Assembly: GCA_905250125.1 (NCBI GenBank) | Contig: CAJNOL010001362.1 | Span: 1 to 64,000 of the forward strand | Source of the DNA: Rotaria sordida | Taxonomy: Eukaryota > Rotifera > Eurotatoria > Philodinida > Philodinidae | Direction: 5' to 3' | Length of the DNA stretch: 64,000 bases | Shown: piece by piece, positions 12,280 through 23,677 of the stretch | How positions within the stretch are numbered: position 1 is the stretch's first letter | Layout of the letters: every line of letters begins with the position of its first letter | The notes under the pieces: generated by a model | What the model was told of the DNA's origin: nothing | The model's database searches: none | What the model saw: the letters and a program-made list of their open reading frames with translations, nothing else | Position numbers and translations under genes: made by a program

Positions 12280-12762
12280 ATGTTTCGTTCTATCAGTCTT
12301 GTATTATTCATTATATTATCACTAACAGAAGAAATTTCAGCAGAATGGTGTTATTATGGTCGTCAGATGTATTATTGTTCTCGTAAGTACGATTTCATTA
12401 AATAATAATTGTTATCTGTATTTGATATATCTTAAGCTGGTCAGTCATGTGGATATTATTATAATGATTGTCGTGGCTTACCAACTTATGCAATTGTTGC
12501 TATTGTTAGTACAAGTATTCTTATCTTATCGGTATGTATTCGATGTTGTATACAATTAAGTGCTAGTAATACACGACCAACATCACAAAGAGTACCAATA
12601 TCAATACAAAATCCAAGACATGTGCAAGTTCAAATTCATTCACCAAGAAACAATATGGCTACACGATCGCCAGGTATTGCTCCAGTTCATTGCATCAAAG
12701 AAGAAGCTCCTCCAACTTATGCTGCAGCTATATCTTCAGTTACAGAACCTCCGAAATATTAA
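12280..12762 (+). CDS. Small Cys/Tyr-rich type I membrane protein with two PPxY motifs (WBP1/CYYR1/Shisa-like)
   Basis: Two exons (12280-12382 and 12437-12762) join in phase 1 across a 54-nt intron to encode 142 aa. Residues 1-21 form a signal peptide. The short ectodomain (22-50) is rich in Cys and Tyr, with Cys at 24, 33, 39 and 46 in WCYYGRQMYYC and SCGYYYNDC. One membrane segment lies at about 51-68, followed by a juxtamembrane Cys cluster and a Pro/Ser/Gln-rich tail. The tail has PPTY at 126-129 and PPKY at the very C-terminus (139-142). Such PPxY motifs bind WW domains of NEDD4-type ubiquitin ligases. The layout is typical of the WBP1/VOPP1/CYYR1/Shisa-like superfamily of single-pass adaptors. 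Orthology to a specific member cannot be decided by eye. An AATAAA lies at 12839. Confidence 0.75.
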
Positions 12763-13561
12763 TCTTTTTATAATATGAACGATTTTATATAATATATTAT
12801 ACTTTTTTATATGACACTAACGTTCAGCAAAGAGAAAAAATAAATATGACATTGTTCGCCGTTGATCGTAGCATTAAAATCTTGATGATATAAATCTAAT
12901 ACATTATAAGGATAATAAAATTAACATATTTATTCTTCTTCTAATTGTTTGAATTATTCATATCTCTTGATAATATTGAATGGTTGAATTTCTCTTTCTT
13001 TTATGAAAATAAATAGATTTTGAATTATCTTAACCTGATACTCTATCAATAAATTCAATTTTCAAAATGGATATTTCTTCTATTAGTAATCTAATTGAAA
13101 CATAGTGTAAAATTTCGCTATATGAATCGTGACTATCTATTTAAATGGTCATCATTATTGATTTTGTTTGTGTAGTATACAAACAAGACGATATTCGAAT
13201 GTGAAAATATACATGCTTATGATCCTGAACTACGTAAGTTTTAAAGATAAAATAACTAATGTCTGTATTAACTATGAATGATTCATTTTTATACAGTATA
13301 TAACGTTGATAGTTATGAAAAGTAAAACTAAAATTACAATAATTATTGTTCTATTAAGTTTATATTTCTAAAACATACAAAGTAGATTTCGAATTATTGC
13401 TTTTGTCTTTTAAATGATTCGGATCTATTCAAATAGTTACGCTAATTTGCTAAAAACATTTGACCTACACTTTTATTTTACAAATATTAACGTCATAAGT
13501 TAAATGTCCAGTACGCAAAACAAAAAGTGGCAAATAATATTCTTGATGGTCAGATAACAGC
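12763..13561. other. Intergenic, no gene seen
   Basis: AT-rich sequence downstream of the small membrane-protein gene. It contains a putative poly-A signal near 12839 and no other supported feature. Confidence 0.45.
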
Positions 13562-13680
13562 TAACCCTTTACCCTCATAATGGTGCTAGAAGAGCCACTG
13601 ATAGAATCATTTTATAACTAGAGTATTAGTCTATCTAATATGCTAATGATGTCTTCTGATCCATCAAGTATCTATCTATA
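13562..13680. repeat. Solo end of a TTAA/CCCTTTACCC element
   Basis: The sequence from TAACCCTTTACCCTC onward matches, in reverse complement, the right end of the element at 39573-40438. Shared blocks include AGAAGAGCCA(C/T)TGATA, the ATTTTATAACTA region and AGAGTATTAG. No opposite end was found here, so this looks like a truncated copy. Confidence 0.6.
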
Positions 13681-13687
13681 ATATAAT

Positions 13688-14033
13688 TTCTCTTATGAGG
13701 TGGGTATTTTCATGAGGAATCAAGTATTTTAGAATTTAACTGCAAAATATCACATTTTGTATAGAATTTTTTTCTAATCATTTTTGTAAAAATAATTATT
13801 CGATTTAGTTGTAAAATAATAGAGATACAATGCAAATATTGAAATGATCAAAAATGTACTTGCATATTTGTACTAACGTTCCCGTATTAGTATTCTATCT
13901 CTGTTATTTTTCAACTAAATCGAAAAATTACTATTATAAAAATGATGAAAAAAGAATTCTATACAAAACATGATATTTCATAGTTAACTCTGAGATATTT
14001 GATTTTTTTTGTGAAGATACTCGTCTCATAGGA
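13688..14033. repeat. Inverted repeat (hairpin), about 345 bp
   Basis: The left arm begins CTCTTATGAGGTGGGTAT and runs to about 13835. The right arm, ending near CTCATAGGAA, is its reverse complement with scattered mismatches. Shared blocks include TTTTGTATAGAATT and TCGATTTAGTTG. Probably a non-autonomous DNA-transposon (MITE) derivative. Confidence 0.65.
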
Positions 14034-14733
14034 AAAATAACATTATATGTTCCTCACATTTTTTAAAAGCTTGGTCAGTGACAGCTAAGATATTGATATT
14101 TATGATTAGCGAAAAATTATCTACAAAATAGGCTAGGTCTCATCTTGTTTCTAAGAAGAACATTGAAACATGTTCCCTTGTTAATATCATGAATATTGTA
14201 TTTACTAACTGAGTGTATCAATAGTATCATTGTGTTATCTTCTTCATTTATTTCATTTTTTAATGTCAGTTAGATAATGACTTCTGATGAAAAATGAATA
14301 GAATAAGAGAACGTATATATCATTAAATAACGAATACAAATTATTATCAATATTCATTTATTTTTTTCTATGTACAAACAAAAACAAAAGCTATCAGTGC
14401 AATCTTTGTGGGATTAAAATGTAAAACACAATGTGGCTGCTGTTGCTAATCACAGGACATTACTTTATTCTATCTATTTTGAAACATATCTCTTCATCAT
14501 CCTTTTACTTAGTCCTCCAAAAATCTAATATGGAAGTAATTCAAATATTTGAACAAAATGTTATTGATATAGAGTCTGTGATCTTATATCTATGTCCGTT
14601 ACAGTCTGTGATAGCCTCTGGCTAGTACCTGTCACGGTCTATGTGCGAAGGTGGAAACTTCTATCCTATATAATTCAACGCTCCTTTTAGATCGTGTTTC
14701 ACAAAACTACTAGTGCTAGGACAATTCGTTGCA

Positions 14734-15431
14734 GGACAATTCGTCGCAATGATATAATCCAATTATAACTTATCATTATTTTTTCATAAATGAATTGACC
14801 TTTTAAGATAAGTTAGAAATACATAATTCAATGATTGTGAAAATTGTATAGACTATTCTTAATGACTAAACTTTGTTTTTTGATTCCGAACAATACAATA
14901 ATCGTCTCGTACACATAAAAAGTTAGATTATTTGAAATATGTCAACGGTAAAAATTTTCTTATAGATGCAAAAGTGGTACTGCCTCTATTCAATTCTTAT
15001 TGTAGCTCAAGATTTACGACACATAGGACAATAATTTGAGAAAACAAATGGAATCTAGTGTTCACTAACAAAGATTGGTTTCAACACAACCACACACCAA
15101 TCATGTATAGATACAATATCTATCAAATAAGAGTGAATAATTACATTTAGAAAAATTTTGACAAAAATAATCAAAATTCAAGTTCTACTTTTAGTTGATA
15201 GGACTATAGTTTGAATTAATCGATGATTTATACGGTGCTATTTTATCAAGCCAGAATATCTTATAATGATACAAACCGAAATAGAAATTCAAAGTTTAGT
15301 CATTAAAAATAGTTGATACAATTTTCATAATAATTGGATTATGTATTTCTAACTTATCTTAAAAGATCAATTTATTTATGAAAGACTAATGATAAGTTAT
15401 AATTATATTATATCGTCGCGACGAATTGTCC
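14734..15431. repeat. MITE with GGACAATTCGTCGC terminal inverted repeats
   Basis: The left end is GGACAATTCGTCGCAATGAT and the right end is TATCGTCGCGACGAATTGTCC, its inverse. Sub-terminal arms match over roughly 170 nt: TAACTTATCATT, AAGATAAGTTAGAAATACATAA and GACTAAACTTTG, each with its reverse complement. A second partial terminus, GGACAATTCGTTGCA, sits directly before the left end at 14719, giving a tandem terminus. No coding capacity is seen. Target-site duplication could not be defined. Confidence 0.75.
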
Positions 15432-15537
15432 GGTCACCAAAACTATTTAACAAGAATATTTAAGTAGAAAATAATAAACTTTCACCTAGTTTTATTGCAT
15501 GTAGGTTTTTTTTTGTGTAATATTATTATTCTAGTTA

Positions 15538-18500
15538 CTATCTTTTATTTTTATAATTCATTTCAAGTTTTTCTAGATTTGGTATTGGTCTAGGTAACCA
15601 TGATTTTTGTTCGTGAATAGCACGTTGTATAAATTCATATCGTTCATTAACCAAACGATAACGTTTCATAAAATAAGTTTCAAGCCATTCAATAGCAACT
15701 TGTGGTGGAAATACTTCATTCATTGATTCAATAAATGATGAAATAAATTTTTTTAATAATTCTATAACTGGTGTTAATTTTTCTAAACATTCTTCACCAC
15801 GTTTTATATGAATATAATTATATTTCATATGAAGATCAGTAACATATTTATCAACAAATAATTCAACTTCTTGAACTTGATTCCAAATTTGAGGTACAGA
15901 TATTAATGATTCATATATACTAGCACCAGGAAATTTACATCTAAATATAATAAGAATTTTAAAATAAATTTCTATTTATTTTTTGTTTTAGATGATTGAC
16001 AAAACGAAAATACAATCTAAACTTTTTTTGTAAATTGATTTTATAATCTTTAGAATTTTCTAAATGGTAAAATTTGATTAGATGTAGTTTTTTTTTTCAA
16101 GATATTCATGAGATAGTCAAAGTAGTTCTCACGTTAGAGAAATTTAAGAGATAATCGAATATTGAATTTGAAAAGAAAGTTATTCTTTCTTATTGCGTAT
16201 TAAATTTCATAGTTATTTGCGAGCGTCTATCAGAAATCTTAAGAAATTATTCAGAGTTCTTGAGCTAATATTTTTCTGATAAACAATGTTTTAAGATATT
16301 AAAAATGTTCGATCGATTGATCTTGTAAATTGGTTTTATAGAATAGAAATTGTTTATAATACTTTTTCGATCGATTATTTCTATTTCAATTTAAAATTTT
16401 CTCTAGATAGAAATCTTGTAGTTTCTCAAGAATAGAAAAATTTCAAATCAGTTCGAATGTATTCTTCTTTGATATATAAAATATAAGATAATGTCAATTC
16501 TGTTAAATATTTCACTAATTAAGACTGCATCTCCTAAAATTTTGATCTGCAAAGGAGAATACAACATGTCAGTTTCATTTTTTCAAGATCAGATATATCG
16601 TTAGAGAATCATTAATCAATAAACATTCTCTATAAGACATTTATTCCTTTTTCATTTTGTTCGAATTTCTTGCTGATGGACTTATGAGGAAATCTCAACA
16701 AGTGACAAATCACTTATCATGAGTGAGTTTATCTTATTAGATAGAATCTATTGAAACTAGAAACGGCCTACAAAAATTTGTACACATTAGCATTTCATTT
16801 TAATTTATAGCTATTTTAATGAATTTTTCAAAGAAAAAGATCCGTGATTGCTTTCGGACGAACTAATTCATCAAAAATCTTATTTGTGCTAAATTTGATT
16901 TTGAAAATCGATTTTGAAGATGGTCTGAGAGTGATTATAATATTTTGTAGAAAATTTCTATAAAATGGGCATAATTCAAGATGAAAGATTGATGAACAAC
17001 AAATTCTTTCAGAGTTTCTCTCATCTAAATAGAGTCTATCTGATGAAGTTACATTTATTTCAAAAGCGATTTATCATTTGTCAAAATTCTCTCATTAGTA
17101 AAGCAACATTAACTTCATATATTTTAGTTCACTATATATAGTAACAGATAAAAGTTTAGAGCAATTGTTTTTTTTAAATATTCTTCTCGATGGTAATAAC
17201 TAACAAAAATCTGAAAAAACATTTGTGTAATTGAAAGATTTCTCTATCAGGATTAGTAGGTCGAAAGACTTCAACATAACTGTTTGGATGAGTGTCTATG
17301 GAAAACCAAGACTACTAAAACCAGCTTTCTGGTTTTCATTCGAAGATTTTGGGAATATGTTTTATTTTGATAGAGCAAATGATTCTGAGCGAGATAAGAT
17401 GTCGTCTCCAATCTCTCTGTGGCCTCCCTGCATTGAACTCTATACAGTTTACAGAAAGTTTCAAAGCGTCAACCATAACAAAAGTACTGAAATTTCCAAT
17501 AAAAAGAAAAGAAAAATATTTCTTGGGCCTTCTATAAATTAAATGCAGTTCGATGAAGGACGGTCATAGAGAAGTCGGAAACGTCGTCTAATCTTGCTCA
17601 TAATCATTTGTTCTGTCAAAAAAATATTTTCCCAAAAGCTTCAAATGGAGCTAGAAAAATGGTTCTAGAGATCTTGATTTTCCGCAGACTCTCATTCATG
17701 CAGTTTTGTGGAAGTCTTCAGGCCTAACAATCCTAATAGAGAATTCTGTCAGCTACACAAATGTTTTTGTTTTTTAGACTCTTGCTAGCTATTACCATCG
17801 AGAAAATTTAAAAATACAATTCCTCTAAACTTATATCCGCCACTGTAGATGTATAATACATTATAGAATCAAGATTTCAATCTAAGTTTTAAATATTCTA
17901 AATAATTATATAAAAAAATCAGAAAAAATGGACAATGACTTGTCATTCTCATTAACAAGGTTCTAACATTTTCTTAAATATCATTTTTAAAATAGTATAA
18001 CGATATAGTTGGACTTTCTTATTCTTCACAAACGTCGAACGATATTGTTAAAATCTTCTTATTTTCAATAAAAGTAACATAATCTTGTTATATATTTAAC
18101 TAATTATTTTCTTAAACTCACTATAATAGAGTATAACAAAATAAATTTTTTGAATAATTCAAAACAACTAACTTAGGTATGCGTTTCATTGTATGATCTT
18201 GAATATTTAGATGAATTGGTGATGAACATTCCAATTGTTTTTGTATGTAATTGTGTAATTTATTCGGAAAAACCTCAATATTTGGAAGATTTTTAAATTG
18301 TTCTTGCCATGCAGCTATTGAAAAAGCCATCGATGGAATTGAATAAGGTAATAATTCACATAATGAAAGAAAATGATCATAACGTGACCAACCAGTTACA
18401 ATAATTCCATCAAAATTTTTCCATTTTGTTGGAATATATGAATGTAATTGTCTGATCCATGATATTTGATCTAAATAAAAACCTTATCAGTATCGTCTCT

Positions 18501-21500
18501 TTGAGGCTAAGCTGTGGAGCTCACATATGTTATTTTGTCTCATTATACTAATACAAAATACGTTATGTTGATCATATGACGGCTGTGGCAAATCAATGCA
18601 TCACTATCTGTCATTCTTTACATCTTTAATATAATTTTTTATCTGTACAAAATTTTAAAACTGTACTATTTAGAACATTCATAAACATGTTTCAGCCATT
18701 CAGATTTCAACAGATGTTTTGAAATGTTCAAGAACTTTCTAAAACAGTCTGAGTCTTATGGTTGATATTGCTCAACGCCTTTCTTCATTGCTAAGGAATT
18801 TTGAGAAAAAAGTCTGACGCCTTTTATTCTCGGTTGCTATGGAAACGTGCCCAACAATGATTGTTGACCTTTCTTTTTCTCTCCACTACTAGAGAAAACA
18901 TATTCATTAACCTGTGACCTTCGGCTTCCGTTGCTATGAAGGAGGGAGGGAACCCCAAAGTCTCGACTTAGAACGTACACCCAATATCTTTTTGTTCGAA
19001 AAACTTCCCTACAACCAAAATACTTCGTTTTTCTTACTTTGATAATAACGTTTAATATCACTTATTGTTGCAATTTCATTTGTTGCACCTTTAAATGCTG
19101 TTGCACCCCATAAAGTTTTAAATTGTCCAAAAAAATCTGCTTGTGAACCAGTAGCAAATCCTTCTACACTAATATCTTCTCTATAAGACCATAAAACAGG
19201 ATTAATAATATTCATTAAGTTATATTTTTGTAAAATTTGTAAATTTAAATTTTGTAAAACATCATGCCAAACAAATAAAATTATATTTGGAGATTTTCTC
19301 TTGATGTAATGAGCAATTATACTAAGATGATATGCAAACAATTCAAGATGTGTCATAATACCAGTTAAACGTTTAAATTCTTCACATGCAGGATTTGTTA
19401 GAAAATAATAAACTTCATCATGACCAATATGAAAAAAACGTATAGTTGGATGTAAACTTAAATATTGATCAATCATTGAAAAAAGTATTGTATACGTTTT
19501 ATTTTTACATGGTGTTATTACTTGAGGATATTTTGGATTTTCACGTAAATCACTAAATTCTTCTAATTTTAATAAAAATTCTAAATGACCTAGGAAAAGA
19601 AGAAAAGAAATAGTGAGAAAAATTTCTTATGAATGATATTAAATCTTATAAACAGGAATCAGTATCGAATTCGGGTCGAATTACGAAAAAATTTTTGAAT
19701 TTCTGGATGGATCTGCAGTCTGAACATTTTGCAGATACAAACGAAATTTTGAATGTTCTATTCATTTAAAAGTTCTATAAGAGAGCATGAAAAAACTTAG
19801 TAGGAGAAGAAGTTATGTATTGCACGATCTTTTCTTCATTGACATCGGACAGCAATGCATAGCGAGTACATTGTCTGTTCAATGGTGATAAAAACGTCGC
19901 AGGTTGTCTGGATCAGAAAAGAAAGACAAACAAGAAAAAATTCAATCACATAAATTTGTCTTGTTGCCAGATGCTTTTTATTGATCTGCTGCTTTTATTT
20001 CGACCTTTCTAATTTATTTTTTTTCTTCAATCTTTTTTTCATTGATTTAATTGTCATATTAGCCTATCTTACACATTCATTTAATCTCCTAGCACTTCTC
20101 AACACCACCTAGAATATGTTTTAATGCACTCTGAGATATTCACGTTGATTTTTACTTAAAATTAGGACTCAACCGACTTACACTTTTCGTGTTGAGGTTA
20201 TATTGATTGCGGTACATCGATTCACGACTAGGTTTTTTTATTCATGTAGATCTCTAATAAGATTAAGTTTCTACCTCAAATACAAAAATATGCAATATTC
20301 AGACTAGCAACAAGATCATCAAAAAGAAAACGACGAACATTGCTAAATAAAAAAAATTAAAAGATATTAAACCCTTTTCCGCAAAAGAAGATCCTTCCAT
20401 ATTAGAAGACTCAGAGTCTTCTATTGCGCGGGCAGAGATTTACACACCTATCTATCTCTTGCTACTCAACTATATCTGCCATGGAGACATGTCCATCGAA
20501 GAATCTGAACAGGAAATCTTGATGCAAACTTACACTCACAATTGTTCTTCAGAAGAAGTTTACAAGTTTAACAAAAATCTATACTATATATTGCACATCT
20601 AGTAATCGATTATAATACAGTCCTCTTTGTAATGAACTAGAAGAAGTGATAAGAGAAATAACAACCACTTTTATGACTCGTCTATTTATAACGAAGAGAA
20701 GATGCTTGTAAAGAAGATAGCCGGAAATATCACTACAAGCCTACACTCACATTTTAAAAATATAAGTTCTATGGAAGACTAACATAGCTCTGTTATATGT
20801 CTTAATGGTATAATGCTAGTGTCAAAAACCTATGAAAGAACTATCAAAGATTATGTTTTTTAATCGTTTTAAAATTGTTCAATATTAAATTTTGGAAATT
20901 TTATTCTAATTTCTGTGTTTTATATATATATGCTGATTTTTTTCGCTTACCATAAGTTTGTAATAATGGTATAACATCTAAATGATTATCTTTAGCTAGT
21001 TGATTAATTTTTTCAATATCATCTATTGTGTAGGCTTGTTTATGTTTAATTGAACTAACAATATCATTAAATGGAAACATATCTTCATATTCCATACAAA
21101 TTCCTGTTGCACCCAATTTGTGTAATAATGGAAAAAGTTTTTCAAAATAGGATATTTTAGGTGCAGCACCTTTTAAATCAAAATGAACATAAAGTGATAT
21201 TGAATGATCGGCAATTTTAATTAAATCAGATTGTGCAACGACACGGAATTTTTCTGAACCAGCTATACGTTCAATAATTTCAGAATTTATATTTATTAAA
21301 TCCTACAAATAAAGAATTAATAAATATGAAATTCTTTAACAAATAGTTACTTTATTATTTGTCTCATAATGATATTTAAAAAGATTATTAGACGCTGGTA
21401 TAAATCGATTCTTATTATTATTATTATTATTATGTTTTATAAAATATGTTGTTAAAATAATGAGAAAAGATAGAAATATTGAGATAATAATAATATTCCG

Positions 21501-21530
21501 AAAACTAATAGATCGACGACTGAAAAACAT
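15538..21530 (-). CDS. HEXD: Hexosaminidase D (GH20), membrane-anchored form
   Basis: Five exons read 21530-21351, 21302-20951, 19589-19038, 18470-18173 and 15940-15538. All joins are in phase and encode 594 aa. Residues 12-31 are a membrane anchor, followed by six Asn residues (34-39). The GH20-like barrel starts with [14 protein letters not shown] and continues with [12 protein letters not shown]. The catalytic Asp-Glu pair is D235-E236 in [12 protein letters not shown]. Later hallmarks are [18 protein letters not shown] and [20 protein letters not shown], which match mammalian HEXDC closely in order and spacing. The enzyme removes terminal N-acetylgalactosamine/glucosamine. Mammalian HEXD is nucleocytoplasmic and has no such anchor, so the N-terminus here differs. 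Introns are 48, 1361, 567 and 2232 nt; the last holds transposon-like repeats. Confidence 0.92.
16690..17100. repeat. Weak inverted repeat inside HEXD intron 4
   Basis: The segment around 16690-16765 (GTGACAAATCACTTATCATGA and onward) matches imperfectly the reverse complement of about 17020-17100. The divergence is high and the ends are not sharp. It may be an old MITE next to the fold-back element at 17141. Confidence 0.35.
17141..17845. repeat. Tc1/mariner-like fold-back element in HEXD intron 4
   Basis: The right end, read inward on the minus strand, is CAGTGGCGGATATAAGTTTA flanked by TA. The left end (GTAACAGATAAAAGTTTAGAG) is its degenerate partner, also preceded by TA. The arms extend about 320 nt each. 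Matching blocks include CTCGATGGTAATA, ACATTTGTGTA, TCTCTATYAGGATT and AAATGATT(C/A)TGAGC, so nearly the whole element folds on itself. TA flanks and a CAGTGGCGGAT-type terminus are typical of Tc1/mariner non-autonomous derivatives. No transposase remains. Confidence 0.72.
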
Positions 21531-23677
21531 GATAAATAGTCCGTTATTTGCCAGATATTAACATTTTGTTTTTGTATCTAAAAAATGAGCGAAAATGACA
21601 TGCTTGAATTACTACATTAATAATTAATAAAAATGAATCAATTACATCTTAGTTCATTTAAATTAGATTATTCTCTTTGTCATCTACATTTTACTGCAAA
21701 CAACTAGTAGAATATCTTGGTTTGTCAAATTAATATTAATTAATACTAATACTAATTCTAACGTAATGTTTCCCTAGTAGAATATTTTATTTTAATAAAA
21801 TTCATTAATAGCTATCATGTTTGAAATGAATCTAAATTAATGTTGTTGACTTCGCGGCATGACGAAAATAGAATAAAAATAAAATAGATTAGAATGTGAT
21901 GCACGTATACATCATCATTAGGTTAATGTCGAAGTATTCGATTTAATGTTTCAATTATTCTGGTCAATGAAAAATGTTCGTTGTCAACGACATACGTGGT
22001 TACATATAATATGAACTCAATATGTTTTATTACGAAACTCACATCAGGGCGAAGAAAAAAACGCTATGAATTCCTCTGTGTTGACCATTCTTTTTTTTTC
22101 TCGTCTCACCTCTACTTTATTCATTGGCTCAATCACTATGCTGTTGCATATTGTTCGATGTCGAATTTATTCAAATTTATTGAGTTCTCTCCCTTTTCTA
22201 TTTTCTATTCATATGAGTATAGAGAAATAACAGAATGAAAGAACAGTAGAAATATGTGCGATTGTGCAATACTTGTCTTCTTAAAAAAAAATATCACTCA
22301 TTAAGTAGGAATAAAAGTTTTCTTCCTAAATGTCAAACTTATCTTCAAAAAGAAAACATGAGAATGAATATTTATATGACATTGCTGTAGACTTGTTCAT
22401 TATTAAAATATATGACAAAAGACAAACTGATGACAATAGTACACAGATGTAGTGGGTAGTTTTGTTTTTCTATTGAAATAATATAAAGTAGACTAAACGA
22501 TACTTGTGAATAAAGACTACATCATTATTTCTATTGAATATATACAGCATATGATGATTGAAAAAATTGAAATTTTACAGTTCAATGAACTAATTTACTT
22601 TGATTGATACTTTTTGTTTTTTTTTCTCTTTCATCGTTTATAATCAAATAGTTTTACTATATTTGTAATGAATCGCTTCAGTAGTTTTTGTCAGAAATTA
22701 CTAATTCAAAATTTGATTTCAACTTAGTCATATGGAATGATGCATTTAGATACCGATTGACAGGTTGCTTAACTCAAATGGTACAATTATTAAAATTTTA
22801 AAATTTTTTGTTTATTATAATTGAAATAAAATCTTTTTTTCTTTTGAATCTAACATAAAACCTAAGTTTTCTCAAATGTCTGCACCTTTCTTCAATTGTT
22901 ATGAATTTTTTTCATACTTCTCGTGAAGTAAATTTAGTCTCTTGTCGTGAATAATAAAATTTTGAAAATTAATCTTTGATTTTTCATCTTAAATATCTCA
23001 AAAAAAAACAGTATTCAATTTCATTCGTTAAGGTTTCGATCAAGTCAATAGTCATATAGCTACAAAGATGCGTTTTAAATAACTGTTGTAACAACTCAGA
23101 ATGTTTGCAATTCATTTCTGATACAATGTGATATTAATAACACAATAAATTTAATCAAATAAATGAGCACCGATCTTAGATTGTTTAAAATAGAACTTCC
23201 GAAATATATCATAGACAAGTTGGATTCGTGCTATGAATTGTTATGAACGTGATGATATGATTTTTTTTCTATTAAAACATCTATCCTCTGTCATTATGAA
23301 CAAATTCAATATTAAGTAATTTATGTAATAACATGCAAAATTGAATTCTATGCTTGTATATACTACAAACATGTCATTAAAAAGCATGTTGACCTTTGGG
23401 TTTTTCAGATACAATAACGAATAATTTTTTTTCCTTTGTCTATAGAAAAAGCTTTTTTTGCTGTTCTTGTACTAAAGTGTTTTGTTGGTAACGACAACTA
23501 CAGTAGAGCGAGATGCTATGAGGTTGGCACGGTGTCGAATAGAAGAAGAACGAGAAAAAAAAGTCATCTATGAGTTGTTATTTATTAGTGGGAAAAGTGC
23601 CAGATTCATGGCAGTGTTCTATTTTTAAACAAAAGATCTTTATTTACATATTCTTTTTTCTTTGCCGTTTTTTTAGG
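21531..23677. other. Divergent intergenic region between HEXD (-) and PHM (+)
   Basis: The region should contain both promoters. It is AT-rich with no supported exon or RNA gene. Several poly-T tracts lie just upstream of the PHM start. Confidence 0.5.
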
